A stretch of 64,000 nucleotides of DNA from Pseudooceanicola endophyticus (GCF_018760365.1 NZ_JAHIAB010000002.1:248001-312000), one strand, 5' to 3'. Counted from the stretch's first letter, positions 38,882 to 52,026 are shown. The notes: generated from the letters alone by a model not told the origin. Numbers and translations: made by a program.

Positions 38882-39703
38882 ATGAGCACGACTGAAGGAC
38901 GCCTGGGCATCATTGCCGGAGGCGGCGCCCTGCCGCTGCTGCTGGCGCAGGTTGCGCCCGACGCGCTGATGCTGGCCGCCGAGGGCACTGCTTGCGGGCT
39001 GCCCGAAGCGGCGCTGACCCGCTTCCGCTTCGAGAAGATGGGCGGCCTCTTCGAGACGCTGCGCGCCGGTGGCGTGACCCGCGTGGTCATGGCCGGTGCC
39101 ATCGACAGGCCGAAGTTCGACATTTCGCAGGCCGATCCGGTCTTCATGGAGCTTGCGCCGCAGCTGATGGCGGTGATGCAGGCGGGGGGCGACGATGCGT
39201 TGCTGCGCTTCGTGATCACGGTCTTCGAGGAGCAGGGCTTTGCCGTCGTCGGCGCCCATGACCTGCTGCCGCAGCTGACCGCCCCGGTGGGGCTGGTCGG
39301 CGGGCCCGAACCCTCGATGGCGATGCTGCGCGATGCGGAGCGGGGCCGGGCGATCCTGTCGGCGCTTTCCGCGCTTGATGTCGGGCAGGGCTGCGTGGTC
39401 GAACAGGGCAGCTGCCTTGGGATCGAGACAGCCCAGGGCACCGATGCGCTGCTGGGCTACGTCAAGGCGACGCCTGCGGGCCTGCGCCGGGGCGAGGGCG
39501 TCTTCTGCAAGTTCCCGAAGGTGGGGCAGGACCTGCGCGTCGACATGCCGGCGATCGGTCCGGGCACGCTCAGGGCGGCTGCCGATGCGGGGCTGTCCTG
39601 CGTCGCCATCGCTGCCCGCAAGGTGCTGCTGCTGGAGGCCGACACCCTGCCGGCCCTCGCGCAGGAGCTGGGCCTGTCGCTGATCGCGCAGGACGCCGGA
39701 TGA
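38882..39703 (+). CDS. lpxI: UDP-2,3-diacylglucosamine pyrophosphatase LpxI
   Basis: A 273-residue LpxI (DUF1009) protein that hydrolyses UDP-2,3-diacylglucosamine to lipid X, replacing the LpxH of gammaproteobacteria. Recognised from LGIIAGGGALPLLLA at the N-terminus, DRPKFD, the GPEPS region and CFKFPKVGQDLRVDMPAIGP-like C-terminal block (here VFCKFPKVGQDLRVDMPAIG). It lies between lpxA and lpxB as in other alphaproteobacteria. Its stop overlaps the lpxB start by ATGA. Confidence 0.95.
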   Translation: MSTTEGRLGIIAGGGALPLLLAQVAPDALMLAAEGTACGLPEAALTRFRFEKMGGLFETLRAGGVTRVVMAGAIDRPKFDISQADPVFMELAPQLMAVMQAGGDDALLRFVITVFEEQGFAVVGAHDLLPQLTAPVGLVGGPEPSMAMLRDAERGRAILSALSALDVGQGCVVEQGSCLGIETAQGTDALLGYVKATPAGLRRGEGVFCKFPKVGQDLRVDMPAIGPGTLRAAADAGLSCVAIAARKVLLLEADTLPALAQELGLSLIAQDAG

Positions 39704-40851
39704 GAGTCTTCGTCATCGCCGGAGAACCCTCGGGCGATGCGCTCGGCGGGGCGGTCATGGCGGGGCTGAAGGCGCTGGTCCCGGACGTGACGTTCGAGGG
39801 CGTCGGCGGCCCGCTGATGGAGGCCCAGGGCCTTTCCAGCCGCTTCCCGATGGACGAACTGTCGCTCATGGGGCTGGCCGAGATCCTGCCGAAGTACTTC
39901 CACCTGAAGCGGCGGATCGCGGAATGCGCCGAGGCGGTGGTGGCGAACCCTCCGGACCTGCTGCTGACCATCGATGCGCCCGATTTCAGCCTGCGCGTGG
40001 CGCGGCTGGTGAAGGCGAAATCCAACGTGCGGACAGTGCATTACGTGGCGCCGACGGTCTGGGCCTGGCGCCCGGGTCGTGCCGCGAAGATGGCCGAGGT
40101 GATCGACCATGTTCTGGCGCTTTTCCCGTTCGAGCCGCCGCTGATGCAGGCTGCCGGGATGGACTGCGATTTCGTCGGCCACCCGGTGGTGACGCAGCCC
40201 GTCGCGGATGCGGCCGAGGTCGCGGCCTTCCGGGCGAAACACGGGATCGGGGGGGCGCCGCTGTTGCTGGTGCTGCCCGGTTCGCGCCGGGGCGAGGTTG
40301 CGCGCCTGGCGCCGGTCTTCGGCGATGTTCTGGGGCGGCTGTCTCAGGAGGTGCCCGGCCTGCGTGCGGTGCTGCCGGCGGCCGGCAATGTCGCGGCCCA
40401 GGTCGAGGAGCAGGTGGCGGGCTGGCCGGTCAGGCCGCTGGTGCTGGATCCGCGCGGTCAGGATGCGGAGGTCTTCGCCGCCTCGAAACGGGCGGCCTTC
40501 GCGGCCTCGGACCTGGCGCTGGCAGCCTCGGGGACGGTCTCGCTGGAGCTCGCGGCCTCGGACACGCCGATGGTCATCGCCTACAGGATGCACTGGCTGA
40601 CCCAGGAGATCATCCGTCGCAAGCTGCTGGTGGATACGGTGACGCTGGTGAACCTGGTGGCGGAGAGCCGGACCATTCCCGAGTTCATCGCTGATCGATG
40701 CCGGTCCGAGCTGATCGCTCCCGCGCTGCGGGACGTGCTGGACGCGCCGGGCGCCCAGGAAGAGGCGATGCGTCTGACGATGGAGCGGCTGGGACGCGGC
40801 GGAGAGCCGCCGGGGATGCGGGCGGCGCGGGCAATCCTGGCGCGGCTGTGA
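39700..40851 (+). CDS. lpxB: Lipid-A-disaccharide synthase
   Basis: Glycosyltransferase (GT19) that joins lipid X and UDP-diacylglucosamine. The 383 residues start with the family hallmark VFVIAGEPSGDALGG. Further blocks are FEGVGGPLM, DELSLMGLAEILPK, IDAPDFSLRVA, YVAPTVWAWRPGRAAKM and ASGTVSLELA. Last gene of the envelope block; an oriented 3' element follows directly. Confidence 0.98.
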   Translation: MRVFVIAGEPSGDALGGAVMAGLKALVPDVTFEGVGGPLMEAQGLSSRFPMDELSLMGLAEILPKYFHLKRRIAECAEAVVANPPDLLLTIDAPDFSLRVARLVKAKSNVRTVHYVAPTVWAWRPGRAAKMAEVIDHVLALFPFEPPLMQAAGMDCDFVGHPVVTQPVADAAEVAAFRAKHGIGGAPLLLVLPGSRRGEVARLAPVFGDVLGRLSQEVPGLRAVLPAAGNVAAQVEEQVAGWPVRPLVLDPRGQDAEVFAASKRAAFAASDLALAASGTVSLELAASDTPMVIAYRMHWLTQEIIRRKLLVDTVTLVNLVAESRTIPEFIADRCRSELIAPALRDVLDAPGAQEEAMRLTMERLGRGGEPPGMRAARAILARL

Positions 40852-40855
40852 GGGA

Positions 40856-40913
40856 GGGGGCGCTGCCCCCGTCGCCTGCGGCGACTCCCCCGGGATATTT
40901 CGGGCCAGATGAC
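40856..40913 (+). repeat. Oriented 3' intergenic element, copy 5 (after lpxB)
   Basis: Hairpin 1 GGGGG-CGCTG-CCCCC (40856-40870) is followed at once by hairpin 2 GTCGC-CTGCG-GCGAC (40871-40885). The core CCCCCGGGATATTT and CGGGCCAGATGAC (40887-40913) follows. It begins 5 bp after the lpxB stop. Compare with copy 6, where hairpin 2 has different but still complementary arms. Confidence 0.75.
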
Positions 40914-41031
40914 AGGGGAGCCGGGCCGGCTCCGCAGGAGACAGCAGGGGTGGACCCGGCTCGATGCCGGGTCCGCCCCTGCGTTGGTCATGTATTGGTA
41001 AGATCTGGGGGGCGTAGGTAAGGTTACCCGA

Positions 41032-42177
41032 TCAGTGGCCGCGCCAGATCCAGCCGCCGCCCAGGATGCGGCTGTCGCCTGTCTCGTAGAAGACGCAGGC
41101 CTGGCCGGGGGAAATGCCCTCTTCCGGGGTCAGCAGCTCCACCTCGGCTTCGGTTTCCGAGATCGGGCGCAGGATCGCCTCGCGCGGCGGACGGGTGGAG
41201 CGGACCTTGACCGAGATCTCGTAGCTTTCCCGGTCGGTGAAATTGCCTTCGCCCAGCCAGTTGATCTCGCGAATCGGGACGCGGCGGGTGGAGAGCATCT
41301 GCTTCGGGCCGACGATCACCTGCTTGGCATCGACGTCGAGCTTCACCACGTAGAGAGGCTCGGAAAGCCCGCCGATGCCGAGGCCGCGCCGCTGGCCGAT
41401 CGTGTAGTGGATCACGCCGGTATGGGTGCCGAGGATCCGACCATCGGCATGGACGATCTCTCCGGGTTCGGCAGCGCCGGGGCGCAGCTTTTCGATCACC
41501 GAGGCGTAATCGCCGTTCGGCACGAAGCAGATGTCCTGACTGTCGGGCTTGTCGGCAACGGCGAGCCCGTATTCCGCCGCCAGCGCCCGGGTCTCGGCCT
41601 TGGAGGCCAGGTGGCCCAGCGGGAAGCGCAGGAACGCGAGCTGCTCGGGCGTGGTCGAGAACAGGAAATAGCTCTGGTCGCGGTTGGCATCGGCGGCGCA
41701 GTGCAGCTCGGGGCCGTTTTCGCCCATCTTGCGCTGGATGTAGTGGCCGGTCGCCATGCAGTCCGCGTCGAGGTCCTTGGCGGTCTCCAGCAGGTCCTTG
41801 AACTTCACCCGCTCGTTGCAGCGGATGCAGGGCACGGGGGTCGCGCCCGCAAGGTAGCTGTCGGCGAATTCGTCGATCACGGCATCCTGGAAGATGTTCT
41901 CGTAATCAAGGACATAGTGGGGGAAACCCATCTCTTCCGCGACACGGCGCGCATCGTGGATGTCGATCCCCGCGCAGCAGGCGCCCTTCTTGGCCAGCGC
42001 GGCGCCGTGATCATAGAGCTGCAGCGTCACGCCGATGACGTCGTAGCCCTCGGACTTCAGCTTGGCGGCCACGACTGAGCTGTCCACGCCGCCCGACATG
42101 GCGACGACGACGCGCGTCTCCTGAGGGGGCTTCGGGAAGCCCAGAGAATTCAGTCCGGTGGCGGTGTCCAGTCCCAT
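41032..42177 (-). CDS. mnmA: tRNA-specific 2-thiouridylase
   Basis: Adds sulfur to U34 of tRNA-Lys, -Glu and -Gln using ATP. The 381-residue protein has the PP-loop [12 protein letters not shown]. The catalytic Cys pair is in [13 protein letters not shown] and [13 protein letters not shown], and C-terminal beta-barrel domains follow ([11 protein letters not shown]-like: [14 protein letters not shown]). ATG at 42177 with AGGAG 7 bp upstream. Divergent from sciP. Confidence 0.97.
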   Translation of the reverse strand: MGLDTATGLNSLGFPKPPQETRVVVAMSGGVDSSVVAAKLKSEGYDVIGVTLQLYDHGAALAKKGACCAGIDIHDARRVAEEMGFPHYVLDYENIFQDAVIDEFADSYLAGATPVPCIRCNERVKFKDLLETAKDLDADCMATGHYIQRKMGENGPELHCAADANRDQSYFLFSTTPEQLAFLRFPLGHLASKAETRALAAEYGLAVADKPDSQDICFVPNGDYASVIEKLRPGAAEPGEIVHADGRILGTHTGVIHYTIGQRRGLGIGGLSEPLYVVKLDVDAKQVIVGPKQMLSTRRVPIREINWLGEGNFTDRESYEISVKVRSTRPPREAILRPISETEAEVELLTPEEGISPGQACVFYETGDSRILGGGWIWRGH

Positions 42178-42324
42178 GGCGGCTCCTGACTGCCCCGGGG
42201 TGGATGGATCGGGGCGCAAAGACGGTGAGAATATAGGAAAATGCGAGATACTCTCAACCCCGCGTTTCACCCCCCGTTAAATCGGCGGCCCAAGGATAGG
42301 TCTGTTCCACGGAGGGTCGGAGTG

Positions 42325-42603
42325 ATGTATCTCAAGAAGGTTCAGGGGCCAAGGGCGGTCACATTGCCGGACGGCCGTGTGATGACGCGCGCGGATCTGC
42401 CGCCGCCCGAAACGCGACGCTGGGTGGCTTCCCGCAAGGCGGCCGTGGTAAAAGCCGTCGTGCATGGTCTGATCACCCAGGACGAGGCGCAGGAACGATA
42501 TGCGATTTCCCCCGAGGAATTCCTTGAATGGGTGAGTGCCGTGGCCAATCATGGTGAAGAGGCCCTGAAGGCCACCGCCCTGCAGAAATTCAGACAACCC
42601 TGA
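42325..42603 (+). CDS. sciP: CtrA inhibitor SciP (DUF1153)
   Basis: A 92-residue DUF1153 protein with a helix-turn-helix (AVVKAVVHGLITQDEAQERYAISPEEFLEWVSAV) after the conserved start YLKKVQGPRAVTLPDGRVMTR. In Caulobacter, SciP binds CtrA and blocks its transcriptional activation in the cell cycle. The ATG at 42325 has GGAG just upstream and removes a non-homologous extension. It lies directly upstream of ctrA, in the same direction, with a 92-bp gap. Confidence 0.94.
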   Translation: MYLKKVQGPRAVTLPDGRVMTRADLPPPETRRWVASRKAAVVKAVVHGLITQDEAQERYAISPEEFLEWVSAVANHGEEALKATALQKFRQP

Positions 42604-42640
42604 GCTGATGAACATTTCAGGAATAATCGGTAACGTTGAG

Positions 42641-42684
42641 TTAACCAATTGGCGTCACCATCGTTCAAGTCTGGGGATTAACGG
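42641..42684 (+). promoter_or_regulatory. CtrA-type half-sites before ctrA
   Basis: TTAACCAA (42641-42648) and TTAACGG (42678-42684) resemble the TTAACCAT CtrA half-site. They suggest autoregulation, but no TTAA-N7-TTAA full site is present, so this is weak. Confidence 0.3.
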
Positions 42685-42695
42685 AGAAAGCTGGC

Positions 42696-43415
42696 ATGCG
42701 TGTGCTATTGGTGGAAGACGACCCGACCACGTCGAAGAGTATCGAGTTGATGCTGACCCATGCCAATCTGAACGTCTACACGACGGATCTGGGTGAAGAG
42801 GGCATCGATCTTGCGAAACTTTACGATTACGACCTGATCCTGCTGGATCTGGGGCTGCCGGACATGAACGGCCACGAGGTGCTGCGACAGCTGCGGCTGG
42901 CGCGGATCGAGACGCCGATCCTGATCCTGTCGGGCGCCGACGACACGGAAAGCAAGCTGCGCGGTTTCGGCTTCGGGGCCGATGACTATCTGACCAAGCC
43001 CTTCCACCGCGAGGAGCTGGTGGCGCGTATCCACGCGATCATCCGCCGCTCCAAGGGCCATTCGCAATCGGTCATCCGCACCGGGCGGATCGAGGTCAAC
43101 CTGGATGCCAAGACGGTGGAGGCCGACGGCAAGTCGGTGCATCTGACCGGCAAGGAATACCAGATGCTGGAACTGCTGAGCCTGCGCAAGGGCACCACCC
43201 TGACCAAGGAGATGTTCCTGAATCACCTCTACGGCGGCATGGACGAACCGGAACTGAAGATCATCGATGTCTTCATCTGCAAGCTGCGCAAGAAACTTTC
43301 CACCGCCACCGACGGCGAGAATTACATCGAGACGGTCTGGGGCCGCGGATATGTGCTGCGCGATCCCGAACCCGCGCGGATCGACGAAAAGCGCATGGCG
43401 CTCGGCGCCGGCTGA
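42696..43415 (+). CDS. ctrA: Cell-cycle response regulator CtrA
   Basis: OmpR-type response regulator of 239 residues. The receiver domain (1-120) has the acidic pocket EDD, phospho-acceptor Asp in [13 protein letters not shown] (Asp51) and KPF. The C-terminal winged helix (about 130-230) contains the CtrA-specific [32 protein letters not shown]. In Rhodobacterales CtrA controls motility, gene transfer agent and other functions and is usually not essential. GGAG lies 9 bp upstream. Paired here with its inhibitor gene sciP. Confidence 0.98.
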   Translation: MRVLLVEDDPTTSKSIELMLTHANLNVYTTDLGEEGIDLAKLYDYDLILLDLGLPDMNGHEVLRQLRLARIETPILILSGADDTESKLRGFGFGADDYLTKPFHREELVARIHAIIRRSKGHSQSVIRTGRIEVNLDAKTVEADGKSVHLTGKEYQMLELLSLRKGTTLTKEMFLNHLYGGMDEPELKIIDVFICKLRKKLSTATDGENYIETVWGRGYVLRDPEPARIDEKRMALGAG

Positions 43416-43492
43416 CGGCGCGGCAGAGGGGCGACGGGCGCGACATGCTCGGACTGGACCTTGGATGCGACGCCCCCTATCACTCGGCTTGA

Positions 43493-48069
<4,577 letters not shown>

Positions 48070-48097
48070 GCTTTTATCCCCTGATTTGTCCCTGTTT

Positions 48098-48122
48098 GTT
48101 CTCAAAAGTTCTTAAAAAGTTC
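48098..48122 (+). promoter_or_regulatory. LexA (SOS) box
   Basis: GTTC at 48108-48111 and GTTC at 48119-48122 are separated by exactly 7 bases, which is the alphaproteobacterial LexA operator GTTC-N7-GTTC. A third direct GTTC (48098-48101) lies 10 bp before the first. The box is 64 bp upstream of a small ORF, in an AT-rich gap after recG. Confidence 0.7.
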
Positions 48123-48185
48123 TTTACTGGGACGGAGGGATGTGAGAACAAATCAGCAACGGAACCGATCACAGGGAACAGACCG

Positions 48186-48311
48186 ATGCTGAAGACCTTC
48201 CTCCGCGTATGCCGCCGCTCTCCGGGCACCATGATGGCCGATGTGATCGGCGTGGCCGCCCTGGGCGTGCTTCTGGTCGGTTCGCTGTATCTGCCCGGCT
48301 CCTTCGCCTGA
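48186..48311 (+). CDS. 41-residue single-span membrane protein, probably SOS-induced
   Basis: A very short protein with a basic N-terminus (MLKTFLRVCRRSPG) and one hydrophobic helix (about residues 17-38, ADVIGVAALGVLLVGSLYLPG). The positive-inside rule predicts N-in, C-out. The ATG has AGGGA about 9 bp upstream. The LexA box upstream suggests expression on DNA damage. In Caulobacter the 29-residue inner-membrane protein SidA is an SOS-induced division inhibitor; this protein is similar in size, topology and regulation, but I see no sequence similarity that proves equivalence. It is not a fragment of recG. Confidence 0.65.
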   Translation: MLKTFLRVCRRSPGTMMADVIGVAALGVLLVGSLYLPGSFA

Positions 48312-48521
48312 CGCCGGAGCCACCGCTTTCAAGAGATCGCCGTTGCGCCCCAGGGCGCCGGCCCGCCTGCACCGCAAGCTGCCTTAGGGCCCTTCCGCTC
48401 CCCAATGGGAGGTCCGGTTGCCTAGCCGGAGCGCCGGGTTTGCCTCATGCCCCGGTGCGCCCCTGTCCCGTGCACTTGCCAACTGGCCGTCACGCCCCAA
48501 CCCCGGGTGTGGCGGCCCCTT

Positions 48522-49928
48522 TCAGAACCGGTAGGCCAGCCGCAGCCCGCCCCAATGGCGGCCCTTGACGGTGATCGGCGCCGAAAGATCCTTCATCATC
48601 GCGAAGGCGCCGCCCCCCATGTCGCGGCGGTAGACCTGCAGCAGGAAGGGCTGGCGGTTGCGCCCGGCCTTCAGCCCGACGCGGTCGTCGAAGATCCGCC
48701 GGTTGCGGCAATGGGCCATGTTCCAGACGGGATCGTCGCCCTGGGGCTGCGAGAAGGCGGCGTTATGCGTCGGCAGGTAGCCGTTGCGATCCACGGCGGC
48801 GCAGAAGACGATGTGGTCGCCCAGATCCAGCGCCTCTTCCTGCAGATCGGCCAGCAGCGTGTCGGTCAGCCGGGTGAACCGGGTGGTGACCTGTTCGGGA
48901 TCGGAATTCGGCACCGGGCGGTACTCTTCGTCGAAAAGGTCGGCGGCACTGATCCGGCCGCTTTCCAGCGCGGCCTCGAACAGGGCCGAGATCCGCGCGG
49001 CGCGGGCCTGCACGTCCCGGATCAGGGTCAGGTCCTCTGATCCGCCGCCGGCAAGGACGCTGGTCTGCACCATGCTTTCCGACATGTCGGCCAGATCCGC
49101 GATGCGTTCATGGGCTTCCGAAAGCGTCTCGGCGGTGTCCTTGACGACGTCGAAGCTTTGTTCCACCTGCGGGGCGAAGCGGTTCAGCGCGGTGCCGGCC
49201 TCGGTCGCGTCGTCGCGCACCAGCTTCATGCGGTGCACCGTCTCGCGAAAGCTCTGCTCCACGGTGCGGTTGCGGTCTTCCGAGGTGGCATAGATCGCCG
49301 AGAGCACCTGAGAGTCGCGCGCCACCTGTCCGGTCTCGCCCTGGAGGGTGTGGATCCAGTCCGCCATCCGTTCGATATTGTCGCGGATCTGTTCGGCGGC
49401 GGTGCCGGTCTGCTGCGACAGCGCATTGATCGCATCGGCCACGACGGAGAAACCGCGCCCCAGCTCTCCGGCCCGGGCGGCCTCGATCTTGGCGTTGATC
49501 GCCAGCATGTTGACCTGGGCGGCGATGGCGGCGACCTGATCGTTGCTGGTCTGCACCGCCTCCAGGACACTGCCGACATCCTGACTGCGGGTGGCCAGGG
49601 TGTCGACCCAGCTCAGCACCCGTGTACCAAGGCCGCCGGCCTCGCGCGTGAGGGCCAGCGCCTCGGAAAAGGCGGCCTCGGTCGCTTCGAGCTGGTCGTA
49701 GGCCTTGACGATGGTTGCCATGACGGCTGCATTCATCTGCAGCACATGGCCCGAATCCTTGCGCATCGCATTGAGCTGGCGCAGCAGCCCCTCCGTACGG
49801 TCGGTCATTTCCTCGAGGTAGCCGCCGACATCGACGACCTCACGACCGATGTCGGAGGCTATGCCCGCCAGCCGGTCGAGCGAGAGGTCCGCAGGGCGCG
49901 GATCGGGAAAGGCGGTGTCGTGTTCCAT
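48522..49928 (-). CDS. Soluble methyl-accepting chemotaxis protein
   Basis: A 468-residue chemoreceptor without transmembrane segments. The signalling tip motif reads INAKIEAARAGELGRGFSVVADAI near residue 145, inside a long coiled coil. The C-terminal 130 residues (FCAAVDRNGYLPTHN ... CRNRRIFDDRVGLKAGRN ... GGAFAMMKDLSAPI) look like a Cache/PAS-type sensor placed after the signalling domain, the reverse of the usual order. It is probably cytoplasmic, reporting internal state to a Che pathway. No che genes are in the window. No strong Shine-Dalgarno before the ATG at 49928. Confidence 0.88.
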   Translation of the reverse strand: MEHDTAFPDPRPADLSLDRLAGIASDIGREVVDVGGYLEEMTDRTEGLLRQLNAMRKDSGHVLQMNAAVMATIVKAYDQLEATEAAFSEALALTREAGGLGTRVLSWVDTLATRSQDVGSVLEAVQTSNDQVAAIAAQVNMLAINAKIEAARAGELGRGFSVVADAINALSQQTGTAAEQIRDNIERMADWIHTLQGETGQVARDSQVLSAIYATSEDRNRTVEQSFRETVHRMKLVRDDATEAGTALNRFAPQVEQSFDVVKDTAETLSEAHERIADLADMSESMVQTSVLAGGGSEDLTLIRDVQARAARISALFEAALESGRISAADLFDEEYRPVPNSDPEQVTTRFTRLTDTLLADLQEEALDLGDHIVFCAAVDRNGYLPTHNAAFSQPQGDDPVWNMAHCRNRRIFDDRVGLKAGRNRQPFLLQVYRRDMGGGAFAMMKDLSAPITVKGRHWGGLRLAYRF

Positions 49929-49985
49929 GCCGGGCCGTCGAATGAACTGCCCGGACCGGAGTAGAGCGGAAGTGAGAAGATGCGG

Positions 49986-50435
49986 TTAAGCGCAGTGCGT
50001 CTGTTCGGCCTCGTCCATCGCCTGCGACAGCGCGTCCAGCGAGAGCATGATCGAGGCGTGGCGGTTCTTGTACTCGCGCGCGGGCTGGAGCACCTCCAGG
50101 CCGTCGAAGGGCGCGGCGGGCACCGGGCCGCCCTCTTTCAGCATGGCCTTCAGCGCATCGCGGGCCGCCAGGATCTGGGCCTTGGTGCAGCCGATGACAT
50201 TGGCGCCCACCACCGAGGCCGCAGCCTGGCCAAGCGCGCAGGCGCGCACCTCCTGGCCATAGCCGGTGATCCGGCCCGCTTCGGTGGTGACATCGACGGT
50301 GATCGTCGAGCCGCAGAGCGGCGCGCGCTTGCGCACCGTGGCATCGGGGTCGGAGAGGCGTTCCTGTCGGGGAATGTCGGCCGCCAGCGCGAGGATGCGG
50401 GTCGAGTAGAGCTTGATCAGGTCGGTATCGCTCAT
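49986..50435 (-). CDS. IscU/NifU-N-like iron-sulfur scaffold protein
   Basis: A 149-residue protein of the IscU/SufU fold (COG0822-type). Two of the three cluster-binding cysteines are evident: APLCGSTITVDV and RACALGQAAASVVG. At the third position, where SufU/IscU have RVKCA, it reads KNRHASIML, so His appears to replace Cys; a Cys occurs only at the extreme C-terminus (HCA). It could be a specialised or non-canonical scaffold. ATG at 50435 with GGAG 5 bp upstream. Divergent from hisI; no isc/suf genes are nearby. Confidence 0.82.
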   Translation of the reverse strand: MSDTDLIKLYSTRILALAADIPRQERLSDPDATVRKRAPLCGSTITVDVTTEAGRITGYGQEVRACALGQAAASVVGANVIGCTKAQILAARDALKAMLKEGGPVPAAPFDGLEVLQPAREYKNRHASIMLSLDALSQAMDEAEQTHCA

Positions 50436-50517
50436 GGGGGCTCCGGGGCTGGTGGTCTTGGCCGGTGAGATGTCATAGATAGGCCCGGATTTCCGCAATG
50501 CAAAGGGGGCTTGCCCG

Positions 50518-50877
50518 ATGAGCTTCGATCCCGCCACGCTGACCTATGACGAAAAGGGCCTGATCCCGGCCATCGCCCAGGATGCCGAGAGCGGCGACAT
50601 CCTGATGTTCGCCTGGATGAATGCCGAATCCGTTGCCCGCACCCTGGAAAGCGGCAAGGTGACCTACTGGTCGCGCTCGCGCCAGAGCTTCTGGGTGAAG
50701 GGAGAGACCTCGGGCCATGTGCAGACGCTGGTCGATTTCCGCATCGATTGCGACCGGGATTGCCTGCTGGTGCTGGTGCGCCAGGAGGGGCCGGCCTGCC
50801 ATACCAACCGGCGCTCCTGCTTCTATACCGCGGTGCGGGAGGGGGACGAGGTCGAGCTGATGAAGCCGATGGTCTGA
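50518..50877 (+). CDS. hisI: Phosphoribosyl-AMP cyclohydrolase
   Basis: Third step of histidine biosynthesis, a Zn/Mg enzyme. The 119-residue monofunctional protein lacks the HisE pyrophosphohydrolase domain, as usual in alphaproteobacteria. Hallmarks: ILMFAWMNAES, VTYWSRSRQSFWVKGETSGH, DCDRDCLLVLV with the metal-binding Asp/Cys set, GPACHTNRRSCFY. AAGGGGG upstream of the ATG. A 3' element follows. Confidence 0.98.
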   Translation: MSFDPATLTYDEKGLIPAIAQDAESGDILMFAWMNAESVARTLESGKVTYWSRSRQSFWVKGETSGHVQTLVDFRIDCDRDCLLVLVRQEGPACHTNRRSCFYTAVREGDEVELMKPMV

Positions 50878-50890
50878 GGATCGCAGGGCG

Positions 50891-50946
50891 GGGGGCTCTG
50901 CCCCCGCGCCTTCGGCGCTCCCCCGGGATATTTGGGGCCAGATGAC
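50891..50946 (+). repeat. Oriented 3' intergenic element, copy 6 (after hisI)
   Basis: Hairpin 1 GGGGG-CTCTG-CCCCC (50891-50905), hairpin 2 GCGCC-TTC-GGCGC (50906-50918), then core CCCCCGGGATATTT and GGGGCCAGATGAC (50920-50946). The arms of hairpin 2 differ from copy 5 (GTCGC/GCGAC) yet remain perfectly complementary. Confidence 0.75.
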
Positions 50947-50957
50947 GGGGAGCGGGG

Positions 50958-51815
50958 CTAGAGGCCGACCAGTTCGCGGATGCCCGCCGGCGTGATGCCC
51001 TGGGCGCGGTAGAGCGAGAGGGCGCGGGCGTCGTCGCGTTTGGCGAGCCGCTTGCCGTGTGCGTCGCGGATCAGGCGGTGGTGGCGATAGAGCGGGGTGG
51101 GCAGGTCGAGAAGCGCCTGGAGGAGGACGTGGATCGCCGTTGCCTCGAAGAGGTCCTGGCCGCGGATGACCTCGGTGATCTCCTGGGCGGCATCGTCGAT
51201 GACCACGGAGAGGTGGTAGGAGGTGGCCATTGCCGGGCGCGAGAGCACGACGTCGCCGACCTTGTGGAGGAGGTCTTCGGGCGGGAGGGCGATGAGGCCG
51301 GTCTCGCCCTTCGGACCCGCGCCGCATTCGACGAAGGCGAGGCGGCGGGTTTGCGCCAGCGCGCGGGCCATGTCGAGGCGCAGGGTGACGCCTTCGGGCA
51401 TCGCGCCCCGGGGGGGCGTGTCGGGGCGGCAGGTGCCGGGATAGACCAGCCCGTCGGGTCCGGCCACCGGCGCGGCGCCTTCCTGCGGCGCCGAGGCGGC
51501 CTCGGCGATGTCGCGGCGGGTGCAGTGGCAGGGGTAGAGCAGGCCCATGTCCCAGAGCCGTTGCAGGGCCGCGTGATAGGCGGGCAGGCGGTCGGACTGG
51601 CGCATCACCGGTTCCGGCCAGGTGAGGCCCAGCCAGTGCAGGTCATCGCAGATCTGCGCTTCCCATTGCGGGCGGGCGCGGGAACGGTCGATATCCTCGA
51701 TCCGCAGCAGGAAGGTGCCGCCCGCCTGCTGTGCCAGGTCATGGGCGATCAGCGCCGAGAAGGCGTGCCCGAGGTGCAGCGGACCCGTGGGCGAGGGGGC
51801 AAAGCGCGTGCGCAA
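50958..51815 (-). CDS. gluQ: Glutamyl-Q tRNA(Asp) synthetase
   Basis: Truncated GluRS paralogue that attaches Glu to queuosine in tRNA-Asp. The 285 residues keep the class I catalytic core only: TRFAPSPTGPLHLGHAFSAL (HLGH), the zinc-binding region CHCTRRD, and LAKRDDA in place of KMSKS. No anticodon-binding domain is present. The start is TTG at 51815, just before RTRFAPSPTG, and no ATG or GTG fits. Expression is probably coupled to the small membrane gene 4 bp upstream. Confidence 0.94.
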   Translation of the reverse strand: MRTRFAPSPTGPLHLGHAFSALIAHDLAQQAGGTFLLRIEDIDRSRARPQWEAQICDDLHWLGLTWPEPVMRQSDRLPAYHAALQRLWDMGLLYPCHCTRRDIAEAASAPQEGAAPVAGPDGLVYPGTCRPDTPPRGAMPEGVTLRLDMARALAQTRRLAFVECGAGPKGETGLIALPPEDLLHKVGDVVLSRPAMATSYHLSVVIDDAAQEITEVIRGQDLFEATAIHVLLQALLDLPTPLYRHHRLIRDAHGKRLAKRDDARALSLYRAQGITPAGIRELVGL

Positions 51816-51819
51816 GGCC

Positions 51820-52026
51820 CTAGTCGCGGCCCCGGTCCTGCCAGCGGCGGTCTTCGCGCCGCTGGTAGATCAGGATCCAGGCCAGCAGGATGAACATCGG
51901 GTGGGTCAGCCCGCCGGAGAAGATGATCGCCGGCAGCCAGATCACGAAGACCACGATGGCCAGGAAGGGTCGCCCCGCGAAGAGGATCGACAGGGGCGGC
52001 AGGAAGAGGGCGAGAACGTAGTTCAT
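51820..52026 (-). CDS. Small two-helix membrane protein, Pmp3/YqaE-like
   Basis: A 68-residue hydrophobic protein with two predicted helices ([32 protein letters not shown] and [16 protein letters not shown]) and a charged C-terminus ([13 protein letters not shown]). The LFLPPL...IWLPAIIF pattern resembles the UPF0057/Pmp3 stress-related family, though this is uncertain. Its ATG overlaps the trmFO stop (ATGA) and gluQ follows after 4 bp, so trmFO, this gene and gluQ form an operon, two of the three acting on tRNA. Confidence 0.75.
   Translation of the reverse strand: MNYVLALFLPPLSILFAGRPFLAIVVFVIWLPAIIFSGGLTHPMFILLAWILIYQRREDRRWQDRGRD

Noticed and set aside
42604-42695. Full CtrA binding site TTAA-N7-TTAA
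   Set aside because: Only half-site-like TTAACC/TTAACG occur, with the wrong spacing for a full site.
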